From positions 1 to 17,553 of the forward strand of contig VAXK01000148.1 in assembly GCA_005885565.1 (NCBI GenBank): a stretch of DNA of 17,553 nucleotides, written 5' to 3'. Below, piece by piece: positions 1-5,976 of the stretch. A program made the position numbers and the translations under genes. A model generated the notes under the pieces. The model was not told the DNA's origin and searched no databases. It saw only the letters and a list, made by a program, of their open reading frames with translations. Source of the DNA: Actinomycetota bacterium (GTDB lineage Bacteria; Actinomycetota; Thermoleophilia; Gaiellales; Gaiellaceae). Positions within the stretch are counted from its first letter, which is position 1. Each line of letters starts with the position of its first letter.

Positions 1-885
1 ATCGAGCGTGCGCGCGAGGACGCGCTCGACGTCGTGATCGTCGACACCGCCGGGCGGCTCCATGTCGACGAGGAGCTGATGGACGAGCTCGTCGCCGTCC
101 GCAACGAGGCCAAGCCGACGAACGTGCTGCTCGTCCTCGACGCGATGACGGGCCAGGAGGCGGTCGCGGTCGCCGAGGCGTTCCTCGAGCGCGTCGCCTT
201 CGACGGCGTCGTCATGACGAAGCTCGACGGCGACGCGCGCGGCGGCGCGGCGCTCTCGGTGAAGGCCGTCACGGGCAAGCCGATCAAGCTCGCGTCCGTC
301 GGGGAGAAGCTCGACCAGCTCGAGTACTTCCACCCCGACCGGATGGCGTCGCGCATCCTCGGCATGGGCGACGTCCTCTCGCTGATCGAGCGGGCCGAGG
401 CGGCGGTCGAGGAGGACGAGCGCGAGGAGCTCGAGGCCCGGATGATGAAGGGCCAGTTCACCTTCGACGACTTCCTGAAGAGCTACAAGATGCTGCGGCG
501 GATGGGCCCGCTCCAGGGCGTCCTGAAGCTGATCCCGGGGCTCGGCAAGCAGCTCGACGGGCTCGACCAGATAGACGAGAAGCAGCTCGCGCGCGTCGAG
601 GCGATCGTGCTCTCGATGACGCCGCAGGAGCGGCAGCTGCCGCGGCTGATCGACGGCCGCCGCCGCCTGCGGATCGCGCGCGGGAGCGGCACCACCGTCC
701 AGCAGGTGAACCAGCTGCTCGAGGCGCGCAAGCAGATGGAGAAGATGATGAAGGGGATGAGCAAGGGCAAGATGCCGGCGCTCCCCGGGATGACGGCGGG
801 GCCGGCGCCGAACGGCCCGGGCCTCACGCCCCGTCCCGGCAGCTCGTCCCGCAAGCGCAAGAAGAAATCGAGGTCACGGAGGTGA
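1..885 (+). CDS. ffh: Signal recognition particle protein Ffh (5' partial)
   Basis: Ffh is the SRP GTPase that binds 4.5S RNA and hydrophobic signal sequences and delivers ribosome-nascent chain complexes to FtsY at the membrane. The reading frame is open from base 1, so the N domain and the first GTPase motifs lie upstream; 294 residues are visible. They include the GTPase motif DTAGR (visible residues 15-19), TKLDGDARGG (about 73-82) and the distal SVGEKLDQLE segment. The M domain follows from about residue 150, with a DDFLKSYKMLRRMGPLQG stretch and the RNA-binding RIARGSGT block near residue 225, then a Met-rich helix (QMEKMMKGM). The protein ends in a Lys/Arg-rich tail (KRKKKSRSRR). The stop codon lies inside the Shine-Dalgarno sequence of rpsP, so the two genes are co-transcribed. 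Confidence 0.97.
   Translation: MERAREDALDVVIVDTAGRLHVDEELMDELVAVRNEAKPTNVLLVLDAMTGQEAVAVAEAFLERVAFDGVVMTKLDGDARGGAALSVKAVTGKPIKLASVGEKLDQLEYFHPDRMASRILGMGDVLSLIERAEAAVEEDEREELEARMMKGQFTFDDFLKSYKMLRRMGPLQGVLKLIPGLGKQLDGLDQIDEKQLARVEAIVLSMTPQERQLPRLIDGRRRLRIARGSGTTVQQVNQLLEARKQMEKMMKGMSKGKMPALPGMTAGPAPNGPGLTPRPGSSSRKRKKKSRSRR
878..885 (+). promoter_or_regulatory. Strong Shine-Dalgarno of rpsP overlapping the ffh stop
   Basis: The sequence GGAGGTGA is an eight-base perfect match to the 16S rRNA anti-Shine-Dalgarno. Its last three bases are the ffh stop codon TGA, and the rpsP ATG begins at 887. It is the clearest ribosome binding site in the window; most other genes rely on overlapping stop/start codons or lack a recognisable site. 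Confidence 0.85.
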
Positions 886-886
886 C

Positions 887-1129
887 ATGGCGGTCCGGAT
901 GAGACTGACGCGGGTCGGCTCGAAGAAGAACCCGATCTACCGCGTCGTGGTCGCCGACTCGCGCTCGCCGCGCGACGGCAAGTTCATCGACATCGTGGGG
1001 CGCTACAACCCGCAGACCGACCCGTCGACGATCGACTTCGACGAGGACAAGGTGCGCGACTGGCTCTCGAAGGGGGCGCAGCCCTCCGGCACGGTCTCGC
1101 GGCTTTTGAAGATCAAGAACCTGGGGTGA
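887..1129 (+). CDS. rpsP: 30S ribosomal protein bS16
   Basis: bS16 is a small-subunit assembly protein that binds 16S rRNA. The 80-residue product has the family start (MAVRMRLTRVGSKKNPIYR), the SPRDGKFIDIVGRYNPQ block at about residues 27-43, and the WLSKGAQPSGTVSRLL block near the C-terminus, which is typical of the whole family. The length is normal. The ATG start is fixed by the strong Shine-Dalgarno at 878-885. The gene overlaps the next one by four bases (GTGA), in the common order ffh-rpsP-KH protein-rimM-trmD. Confidence 0.98.
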   Translation: MAVRMRLTRVGSKKNPIYRVVVADSRSPRDGKFIDIVGRYNPQTDPSTIDFDEDKVRDWLSKGAQPSGTVSRLLKIKNLG

Positions 1130-1356
1130 GAGACCTCCTCGACTACCTGGCGCGGCGGCTCGTCGACGAGCCTGACGCCGTACGCGTCGAGGAGGTCGAG
1201 GAGGACGGCGCGCTCGTGCTCCGGCTGCACGTCGCGGCAGACGACGTCGGCAAGGTGATCGGCCGCCAGGGCCGGATCGCCCGCGCGCTCCGCACGCTCG
1301 TCCGCGCCGGCGGCGCCCACGAAGGGCGCCGGATCGTCCTTGAAATAGTGGATTGA
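1126..1356 (+). CDS. khpA: KH-domain RNA-binding protein KhpA (YlqC family)
   Basis: This is a 76-residue single KH-domain protein of the KhpA/YlqC family, which lies between rpsP and rimM in many Gram-positive bacteria. In firmicutes KhpA works with KhpB as an RNA chaperone or post-transcriptional regulator. The KH signature GKVIGRQGRIARALRTLV is visible from residue 42, with the RNA-binding GxxG loop GRQG at residues 46-49. The N-terminus (RDLLDYLARRLVDEPDAV) is typical. The start is GTG inside the rpsP stop (GTGA overlap), so translation is probably coupled to rpsP. The partner KhpB is not in this window. Confidence 0.95.
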   Translation: MRDLLDYLARRLVDEPDAVRVEEVEEDGALVLRLHVAADDVGKVIGRQGRIARALRTLVRAGGAHEGRRIVLEIVD

Positions 1357-2039
1357 AGCGCGTCGCCGCGCTCTACGACGTCCACGGGAACCTGCCGGCG
1401 CTCGAGGCCGTGCTCGCGGAGGTAGGGGACGCAGATCTGATCGTCGTCGGCGGCGACGTGGTCGGCGGCCCCTTCCCGGCGGAGACCGTCGAACGCCTGC
1501 GCGACCTCGGTGACCGTGTGCGCTGGCTGCGCGGCAACGCCGAGCGCGAGCTGGTCGAGCAGCCGCCGCCGCGCGAGGCGGGGCCGCCGCCGGGCGAGCT
1601 CGAGCGGCTCCGTGCGGCGCTGAGCGACGAGCAGGTTGACTTCGTCTACGGCCTGCCGGAGCGTGTCGAGCTCGACGTCGAGGGGCTCGGCCGGGTCCTC
1701 TTCTGCCATGCCACGCCGCAGAACGACCTGGACATCGTCACGCCGCTCACGCCGGAGGAGCGGCTGCGGCGGATCCTCGAGGGCGTGACCGTCGACGCCG
1801 TCGTCGCGGGCCACACGCACATCCAGGAGGACCGGCGTGTCGGCGGCGTCCGCTGGGTGAACGCCGGCAGCGTCGGGATGCCCTACGAGGACGAGCCCGG
1901 AGCGTGTTGGGCCCTCCTCGGCCCGGAGGTCGAGCTCCGCCGCACGGAGTACGACGCGACCAAGCTCGGCGGTTACGAGTACCCGCAGGCCTCGCGGCAG
2001 GAGGCCGCGGATTACTTCGAGAGCCTCGTCCGTGACTGA
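1353..2039 (+). CDS. Calcineurin-like metallophosphoesterase (YfcE/MJ0936-like)
   Basis: The 228-residue product has the full set of binuclear metallophosphoesterase motifs: D-x-H at D9/H11 (YDVHGN), GGD at D35, GN at N62, H119 (CHATP) and GHTH with H154/H156. The middle motif reads GNAE rather than the usual GNH(E/D), so the His that commonly stabilises the leaving group is replaced by Ala. Small proteins of this family are phosphodiesterases or phosphatases; the substrate cannot be deduced. A Pro-rich loop (about 71-81) sits between motifs. The TTG start overlaps the khpA stop (TTGA), and the 3' end overlaps rimM by eight bases, placing an uncharacterised phosphoesterase inside a ribosome-maturation operon. 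Confidence 0.88.
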   Translation: MKRVAALYDVHGNLPALEAVLAEVGDADLIVVGGDVVGGPFPAETVERLRDLGDRVRWLRGNAERELVEQPPPREAGPPPGELERLRAALSDEQVDFVYGLPERVELDVEGLGRVLFCHATPQNDLDIVTPLTPEERLRRILEGVTVDAVVAGHTHIQEDRRVGGVRWVNAGSVGMPYEDEPGACWALLGPEVELRRTEYDATKLGGYEYPQASRQEAADYFESLVRD

Positions 2040-2496
2040 GCTCGTCTCGATCGGCCGCGTCGGCAGGCCGCACGGGCGCGAGGGCGCCTTCGTCGTCGAG
2101 GACGCGAGCGAGGCCCCGGAGCGGCTCGCGGTCGGCGCCGACCTGCTCGTCGACGGCGAGCCGGCCCGCATCGTCGAGTCGAAGCGAGCCGGTGGACGCC
2201 CCGTCGTCCGCCTCGACCGCGACCCGCCGCGAGGCGCGAGCCTCGAGATCCCACGGGCCTCGCTCCCAGCTCTCGCCGCCGACGCCTACTACGTCTTCGA
2301 GCTCCAGGGCCTCGAGGTCGTCGAGGAGGGAGGGGAGCGGCTCGGGCGCGTGCGGGACGTCGTGCCGTATCCCGCCAACGACGTGCTCGAGCTCGATACC
2401 GGGCTCGACCTGCCGCTCGTCGAGGCGTGCGTCCGCGCGATCGACCTCGACGCAGGCCGCATCCTCGTAATGCGTGGCTTCGCGGCGCCCGGGTAA
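2032..2496 (+). CDS. rimM: 16S rRNA processing protein RimM
   Basis: RimM binds uS19 and assists maturation of the 30S head. The 154-residue product shows the N-terminal beta-barrel start IGRVGRPHGREGAF (residues 7-20). It also has the C-terminal PRC-barrel signature AYYVFELQGLEVV (85-97), followed by RLGRVRDVVPYPANDVLEL (103-121). It is slightly shorter than the usual 165-180 residues, mainly from compact loops in the N-terminal barrel. The GTG start at 2032 lies eight bases inside the upstream phosphoesterase gene and is the first start giving the conserved IGRVGRPHG N-terminus. The rimM-trmD pairing downstream is the canonical arrangement. Confidence 0.95.
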   Translation: MTELVSIGRVGRPHGREGAFVVEDASEAPERLAVGADLLVDGEPARIVESKRAGGRPVVRLDRDPPRGASLEIPRASLPALAADAYYVFELQGLEVVEEGGERLGRVRDVVPYPANDVLELDTGLDLPLVEACVRAIDLDAGRILVMRGFAAPG

Positions 2497-2514
2497 CCTC
2501 CGGCCGGCCGTCCT

Positions 2515-3171
2515 TTGCAGCTCGACGTCTTCACCCAGGTCCCGAGCGCGTTCGCCTGGTTGTGCGAACAGCGGCCGCTTGCCACCGTGCTGGGCTCGGA
2601 GCTCGACCTGCGCCTCGTCAACTACCGCGACTCGACGCCGCTCCGCTCGGGCGAGGTGGACGACGAGCCCTACGGCGGCGGAGCCGGTCTCGTCCTACGG
2701 GTCGACGTCGTCGCGGCGGCCCTCGACGCGGTCTACGGCGGCGTGCCCGAGCACCGCGTCGTCGCCCTGACCCCGCAGGGGCGGCAGCTCACGCAGGAGG
2801 TGGTCGAGGAGCTCGCCGGCGAGGAGCGGCTCACGCTGCTCTCGTCGCGCTCCGAGGGCTTCGACGAGCGGATCGTCGCCCACCTCGCGTCGGACGCGAT
2901 CTCGATCGGCCCGTACGTGCTCTCCGGCGGCGAGCTGCCGGCGATGGTGGTGCTCGATGCGGTCGCCCGCCGCCTGCCGGGCGCGATCCGCGCCGAGTCG
3001 GGCGCCTTCGAGAGCTTCTCCGGCGAGCTCGCGGGTGGGCTCGAGTACCCGCAATACACGCGCCCGGCCGCGTTCCGCGGCTGGCGCGTGCCCGAGGTGC
3101 TCCTCTCCGGCGACCACGCTCGGATCGCCGGGTGGCGGCAGGAGCAGAGCCGAGCGCGAACCGCCCGATGA
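2515..3171 (+). CDS. trmD: tRNA (guanine-37-N1)-methyltransferase TrmD, variant knot loop
   Basis: TrmD makes m1G37 in tRNAs with G36, which prevents +1 frameshifting; it is a SPOUT (trefoil-knot) AdoMet enzyme. The 218-residue product has the family blocks VDDEPYGGGAG, LTPQGRQLTQE, SGGELPAM and YTRPAAFRGWRVPEVLLSGDH. Several normally invariant positions differ. The CGRYEG loop is SSRSEG (S110-G115), GDYVL is GPYVL (P133), and the D-S-F containing the proposed catalytic Asp (E. coli D169) is E-S-F (E166). The Arg equivalent to R154 is present at R152. An in-frame TAA just upstream leaves TTG 2515 as the only start that keeps the conserved N-terminus. The last codon overlaps lepB (ATGA). Confidence 0.93.
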   Translation: MQLDVFTQVPSAFAWLCEQRPLATVLGSELDLRLVNYRDSTPLRSGEVDDEPYGGGAGLVLRVDVVAAALDAVYGGVPEHRVVALTPQGRQLTQEVVEELAGEERLTLLSSRSEGFDERIVAHLASDAISIGPYVLSGGELPAMVVLDAVARRLPGAIRAESGAFESFSGELAGGLEYPQYTRPAAFRGWRVPEVLLSGDHARIAGWRQEQSRARTAR

Positions 3172-3764
3172 GAGGGCCGCTCGACCGTCTCGGCCTCTCG
3201 CGCCGGACGAGGATCGCCCTCGACTGGATCCTGACCATCGTCGGCGCGGTCGGGATCGTGTTCGCGGTCAAGTTCTACGTCGTCAACCCGTACCGGATCC
3301 CGTCCTCGTCGATGGAGCCGACGCTGCACTGCGCGCGGCCGGGGATGGGCTGCGAGGCGCGCTTCTCGGATCGCGTGCTCGCCGACCGGCTCATCTACCA
3401 CTTCCGCGACCCGAAGCGGGGCGAGATCGTCGTCTTCAACACACCGCAGGCGGCCAGGCAACGCTGCGGAGCGGGCGGCGTCTTCGTAAAGCGGATCATC
3501 GGCCTCCCCGGCGACGCGTGGTCGGAGCGCAACGGGTACGTCTACATCGACGGGAAGCGGCTGGACGAGCCGTACATCAGGTCCGATCGCCGCGACCACG
3601 AGACGAAGAAGCCGATCAAGATCCGCCCGGGCCGGTACTTCATGATGGGCGACAACCGCGCGGCGTCATGCGACTCCCGGGTTTGGGGGACCGTGCCGCG
3701 GAAGCTGTTGATCGGCGAGGTCTTCTTTACGTACTGGCCTCCGAACCGCATCTCGATCCACTGA
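3168..3764 (+). CDS. lepB: Signal peptidase I, catalytically complete copy
   Basis: Type I signal peptidases cut signal peptides from exported preproteins at the outer face of the membrane. This 198-residue protein has one N-terminal membrane segment (about residues 17-36). The catalytic-Ser box is IPSSSMEPTL with S48, the Lys box is VFVKRIIGLPGD with K108, and the GDNR...CDSRVWG box lies at 161-174, so the Ser/Lys dyad is intact. Four cysteines (C55, C62, C100, C168) sit in the extracytoplasmic domain and recur at the same places in the next gene. The ATG lies within the trmD stop (ATGA), and the stop shares a base with the next start (TGATG). In Streptomyces tandem sip genes also lie near rplS and rnhB, so the placement has precedent. 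Confidence 0.95.
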   Translation: MRGPLDRLGLSRRTRIALDWILTIVGAVGIVFAVKFYVVNPYRIPSSSMEPTLHCARPGMGCEARFSDRVLADRLIYHFRDPKRGEIVVFNTPQAARQRCGAGGVFVKRIIGLPGDAWSERNGYVYIDGKRLDEPYIRSDRRDHETKKPIKIRPGRYFMMGDNRAASCDSRVWGTVPRKLLIGEVFFTYWPPNRISIH

Positions 3765-4309
3765 TGATCCGGGCGCTCGTCGCGCTCCTCGTCGTCGTCT
3801 TCGTCGCCGTCGTCGTCTTCTTCGTCGCCTACGCCAAGCTGTACCGGATCCCGTCGGCGGCCATGGAGCCGACTCTTCGCTGCGCCGCGCCGGCGCTCGG
3901 CTGTACCGGCAAGGCTTCGGACCGCTTGCTCGCCATTCGCCTGCGGTGGCCGTTCAGGGGCGTGAGCCGCGGCGACATCGTCGCCTTCCGGCCGCCGCCG
4001 AAGGGCGCCGCGACGTGTGGCGCGGGCGGGGTCTTCGTCAAGCGTGTGATCGCCTTGCCGGGGGAGACCTTTGCCGAGCGGAACGGCTCGGTCTACGTGA
4101 ACGGCAAGCGGCTCGTGGAGCGCTACGTGAAGCTGCGCGACCACCAGACGATTCGGCTTCGGCGTGTGGCGCCCCGGTCGTACTTCCTGCTCGGTGACGC
4201 GCGGTCGCAGTCCTGTGACTCACGCGTGTTCGGGCCCGTGCCGCGCAAGAATCTGATTGCCCGCGTCGTCGCCACGTATTGGCCGCCCACGCGAATCGTC
4301 GTGCGCTAG
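3764..4309 (+). CDS. Signal peptidase I paralog lacking the catalytic serine
   Basis: This 181-residue protein clearly belongs to the signal peptidase I family, with a membrane segment at about residues 4-23. It keeps the IPSxxMEPTL box, the Lys box GGVFVKRVIALPGE (K93) and the GDxR...SCDSRVFG box (144-157). The residue directly before Met34 is Ala33 (codon GCC at 3860-3862) where family members have the nucleophilic Ser, and GDNR has become GDAR (A146). It shares the four cysteines of its neighbour (C40, C47, C85, C151). By family knowledge it should be inactive as a Ser/Lys peptidase. Inactive paralogs beside an active one are known (staphylococcal SpsA next to SpsB). The reading frame is undamaged, so the protein is probably maintained rather than decaying. 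Translation is coupled through TGATG. Confidence 0.88.
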   Translation: MIRALVALLVVVFVAVVVFFVAYAKLYRIPSAAMEPTLRCAAPALGCTGKASDRLLAIRLRWPFRGVSRGDIVAFRPPPKGAATCGAGGVFVKRVIALPGETFAERNGSVYVNGKRLVERYVKLRDHQTIRLRRVAPRSYFLLGDARSQSCDSRVFGPVPRKNLIARVVATYWPPTRIVVR

Positions 4310-4312
4310 CAT
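4307..4312 (+). promoter_or_regulatory. Candidate -10 element (TAGCAT) for rplS
   Basis: TAGCAT fits the actinobacterial TANNNT -10 pattern and begins at the stop codon TAG of the preceding signal peptidase gene. Transcription starting about seven bases downstream would give an rplS leader of roughly 22 bases. The same GCTAGCAT string precedes the FAD oxidoreductase gene at 12440. No convincing -35 is visible. Confidence 0.35.
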
Positions 4313-4340
4313 TCCCGCGGCCCGCGAGGCCTCCTCTGGC

Positions 4341-4808
4341 ATGTCCGACGTCATCGAGACACTCGAGCGCGCCCAGCTGCGCGAAGGCCTCCCGAAGTTC
4401 AAGGCGGGGGACACCGTCCGCGTGCACTTTCGCGTCATCGAGGGCCAACGCAGCCGGATCCAAGTCTTCGAGGGCATCGTCCTCAAGCGCCAAGGCTCGG
4501 GCGCGCGCGAGACGTTCACCGTGCGGAAGCAGTCGTTCGGCGTCGGCGTCGAGCGGACGTTCCCGCTCCACTCGCCGAAGATCGACAAGATCGAGGTCGT
4601 CGCGATCGGCGACGTGAGCCGCGCGAAGCTCTACTACCTGCGCGGGAAGGTCGGCAAGAAGGCGCGCGTGCGCGAGAAGCGCTACGGCGCAGGGAGGAGG
4701 CACCGGCGGCGACCGAGCCGGAAGACGTGCCCGAGCTGGAGGCCGAGCCGGTCGAGACGGCCGAGGCCGAGACGCCCGCGGCCGGGTAGAGACCTGAACG
4801 TGATCTAG
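4341..4808 (+). CDS. rplS: 50S ribosomal protein bL19 with probable 3' frameshift
   Basis: bL19 lies at the 30S-50S interface. Residues 1-116 are a complete bL19 domain: KFKAGDTVRVHFRVIEG, RIQVFEGIVLKRQG, FTVRKQSFGVGVERTFPLHSP and RAKLYYLRGKVGKKARVREKRYG. The ATG at 4341 gives the family N-terminus. After Gly116 the frame gives about 39 residues of Arg/Pro-rich sequence ending at 4808, which does not look like natural protein. Reading one base back, from 4688, gives a Glu/Ala/Pro-rich acidic tail ending at TAG 4787-4789, the kind of tail seen on many actinobacterial bL19 proteins. A single missing base near 4687 (sequencing error or real mutation) explains this best. The conserved fold is intact either way. 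Confidence 0.93.
   Translation: MSDVIETLERAQLREGLPKFKAGDTVRVHFRVIEGQRSRIQVFEGIVLKRQGSGARETFTVRKQSFGVGVERTFPLHSPKIDKIEVVAIGDVSRAKLYYLRGKVGKKARVREKRYGAGRRHRRRPSRKTCPSWRPSRSRRPRPRRPRPGRDLNVI
4688..4789 (+). other. Probable true bL19 C-terminal tail in the -1 frame
   Basis: Read from 4688, this stretch encodes RREEAPAATEPEDVPELE and continues with more Glu, Ala, Val and Thr residues to PAAG and a TAG stop. Nearly every codon ends in G or C and the composition is acidic. The rplS frame over the same bases gives strings of Arg and Pro, the usual signature of a shadow frame in GC-rich DNA. No slippery heptamer is visible at the junction, so programmed frameshifting is unlikely. Confidence 0.65.
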
Positions 4809-4830
4809 CGGCCGGCGACTTCCGGCCGCT
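4807..4830 (+). terminator. Perfect 9-bp hairpin after rplS
   Basis: AGCGGCCGG pairs perfectly with CCGGCCGCT around a six-base CGACTT loop. It lies just after rplS and eight bases before the next ATG. No T-run follows on the + strand, so it may be a GC-rich intrinsic terminator of the ffh-rplS operon or a structure limiting translation of the lipoprotein gene. Confidence 0.5.
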
Positions 4831-4837
4831 CGTCACG

Positions 4838-5890
4838 ATGAGCCGGATGCGGCTTCGCCGGCTCACGGTTGTCGTCTCGCTTCTGCTTCTCAGCACGGGG
4901 TGCTCGAGCGGCGAGCATCCGAAGTCCCAGCCGAGATACGTGTCGCGGATCGTCTTCGCCAAGGGCGAGAAGAACTTGGTCGCCGATCGCGATGGACGCC
5001 ACGAGCGCTTCCTCGTTCGCGGCGAGGAGCCGGAGATCTCTCCGGATGGACACTGGGTCGCGTTCTATCCCTGCAACGCGTGTTCCCTGTACGTGATCAA
5101 CGCCGACGGAGGGCGGATGCGGTTGCTCGCCAAAAACGTCGATCCGCCGTCGTGGTCACCAGACTCGCGACACCTTGCAACTGTCGGTCTCACGGCCGCG
5201 CCGAACTACGACGAGCAGCTCGTCACCGTCGACCGGACGACGGGAAAGCAGCGCCGGATCGCCGTCGCGCCGCGCATTCTCGGGTTCGACTTCTCTCCCG
5301 ACGGCAAGCGGTTGACCTTCGCGATGAGCACCTCGGACGAGGACAGTGACGTCTACGTCAGCGCGAGGGATGGTGGAGCCCTCCGGCGCCTGACATGGGA
5401 CGATCGGAGCAGCCGGCCTCTCTGGGGGCCCGACGGCTCGATCGCCTACTCGCGACGAGAGGGTCCCTTGGGTCCCTTCTTCCACGATCAAGTCTGGGGC
5501 AAGCACAGGATCTGGCGGATCTTCCGGGACGGGACGGGTCGCAGAGTCCTGACGGCACGATTGAAGCCGGCCGTTACGGACGACCGGATGGGCCTGAGGG
5601 CCGTGGCGTGGTCTCGAGACGGTGGAACTCTCCTCGCAGTGAGTCCGACCCATAACGGCGAGTTCGTCTACGTCGTGGGCGGCAGCGGCTCGATCCGGAG
5701 CCTGGGCCACCACGGCTACCTCGGCTACGCGAGCGCCATCGACATCTCGAGAGACGGCCGTTTCGTCCTCGTCTGGGTCCAGCTCGACGGCCCGGATTGG
5801 AGGCGGACTCGGGTCGAGCTCGTACCTGCCAAAGGCGGGCCGGCTCGCCTGATCGCACGCGACGTCGGCCTACCAAGCTGGAGCCGCTGA
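4838..5890 (+). CDS. TolB-like beta-propeller lipoprotein
   Basis: The 350-residue product begins with a basic N-region and hydrophobic core ending in LLLLSTGC, a plausible lipobox with C22 as the lipidated residue, so it is probably anchored outside the membrane. The rest is a chain of PD40/TolB-type repeats, recognisable by their xSPDGxxxAF signatures: EISPDGHWVAF, SWSPDSRHLATV, DFSPDGKRLTFA, LWGPDGSIAY, AWSRDGGTLLAV and DISRDGRFVLVW. About six blades are visible. These propellers usually bind proteins or peptides; no catalytic motif is seen. Two cysteines (PCNAC) fall in the second blade. The start could be ATG 4838 or ATG 4847; neither has a Shine-Dalgarno. The gene sits between rplS and rnhB, which are usually close together, so it may be a later insertion. 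Confidence 0.75.
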   Translation: MSRMRLRRLTVVVSLLLLSTGCSSGEHPKSQPRYVSRIVFAKGEKNLVADRDGRHERFLVRGEEPEISPDGHWVAFYPCNACSLYVINADGGRMRLLAKNVDPPSWSPDSRHLATVGLTAAPNYDEQLVTVDRTTGKQRRIAVAPRILGFDFSPDGKRLTFAMSTSDEDSDVYVSARDGGALRRLTWDDRSSRPLWGPDGSIAYSRREGPLGPFFHDQVWGKHRIWRIFRDGTGRRVLTARLKPAVTDDRMGLRAVAWSRDGGTLLAVSPTHNGEFVYVVGGSGSIRSLGHHGYLGYASAIDISRDGRFVLVWVQLDGPDWRRTRVELVPAKGGPARLIARDVGLPSWSR

Positions 5891-5963
5891 CGAGATGGCT
5901 ACGACGTTCAGGCCGTGGACCGTCTTGTGACGGAGTCGGCACAGAGGCCGCCGTCGCCGGCGG

Positions 5964-5969
5964 TATGCT
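5964..5969 (+). promoter_or_regulatory. -10 element (TATGCT) of a probable leaderless rnhB transcript
   Basis: TATGCT fits TANNNT and is followed by seven bases and then GTG 5977 in the rnhB frame. This is the spacing expected if transcription starts at the initiation codon. The ATG inside this hexamer (5965) is also in frame and could be mistaken for the start. Confidence 0.5.
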
Positions 5970-5976
5970 CGCGCGC

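Noticed and set aside
1143..2171. Minus-strand frame opposite khpA, the phosphoesterase and rimM
   Set aside because: It is antisense to three homology-supported genes with coupled junctions and shows no domain.
4680..4700. Programmed -1 frameshift in rplS
   Set aside because: The junction (TAC GGC GCA GGG) has no slippery heptamer and no evident downstream pseudoknot; a single-base deletion is simpler.
5948..5963. Small hairpin CCGCCG-TCGC-CGGCGG just upstream of rnhB
   Set aside because: A six-base GC stem is expected often by chance at this composition; it has no T-run and would lie upstream of the inferred transcription start.
5965..5967. ATG 5965 as the rnhB start
   Set aside because: It falls within the TATGCT hexamer that sits at leaderless spacing from GTG 5977, and it has no Shine-Dalgarno. 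It remains possible but is less favoured.
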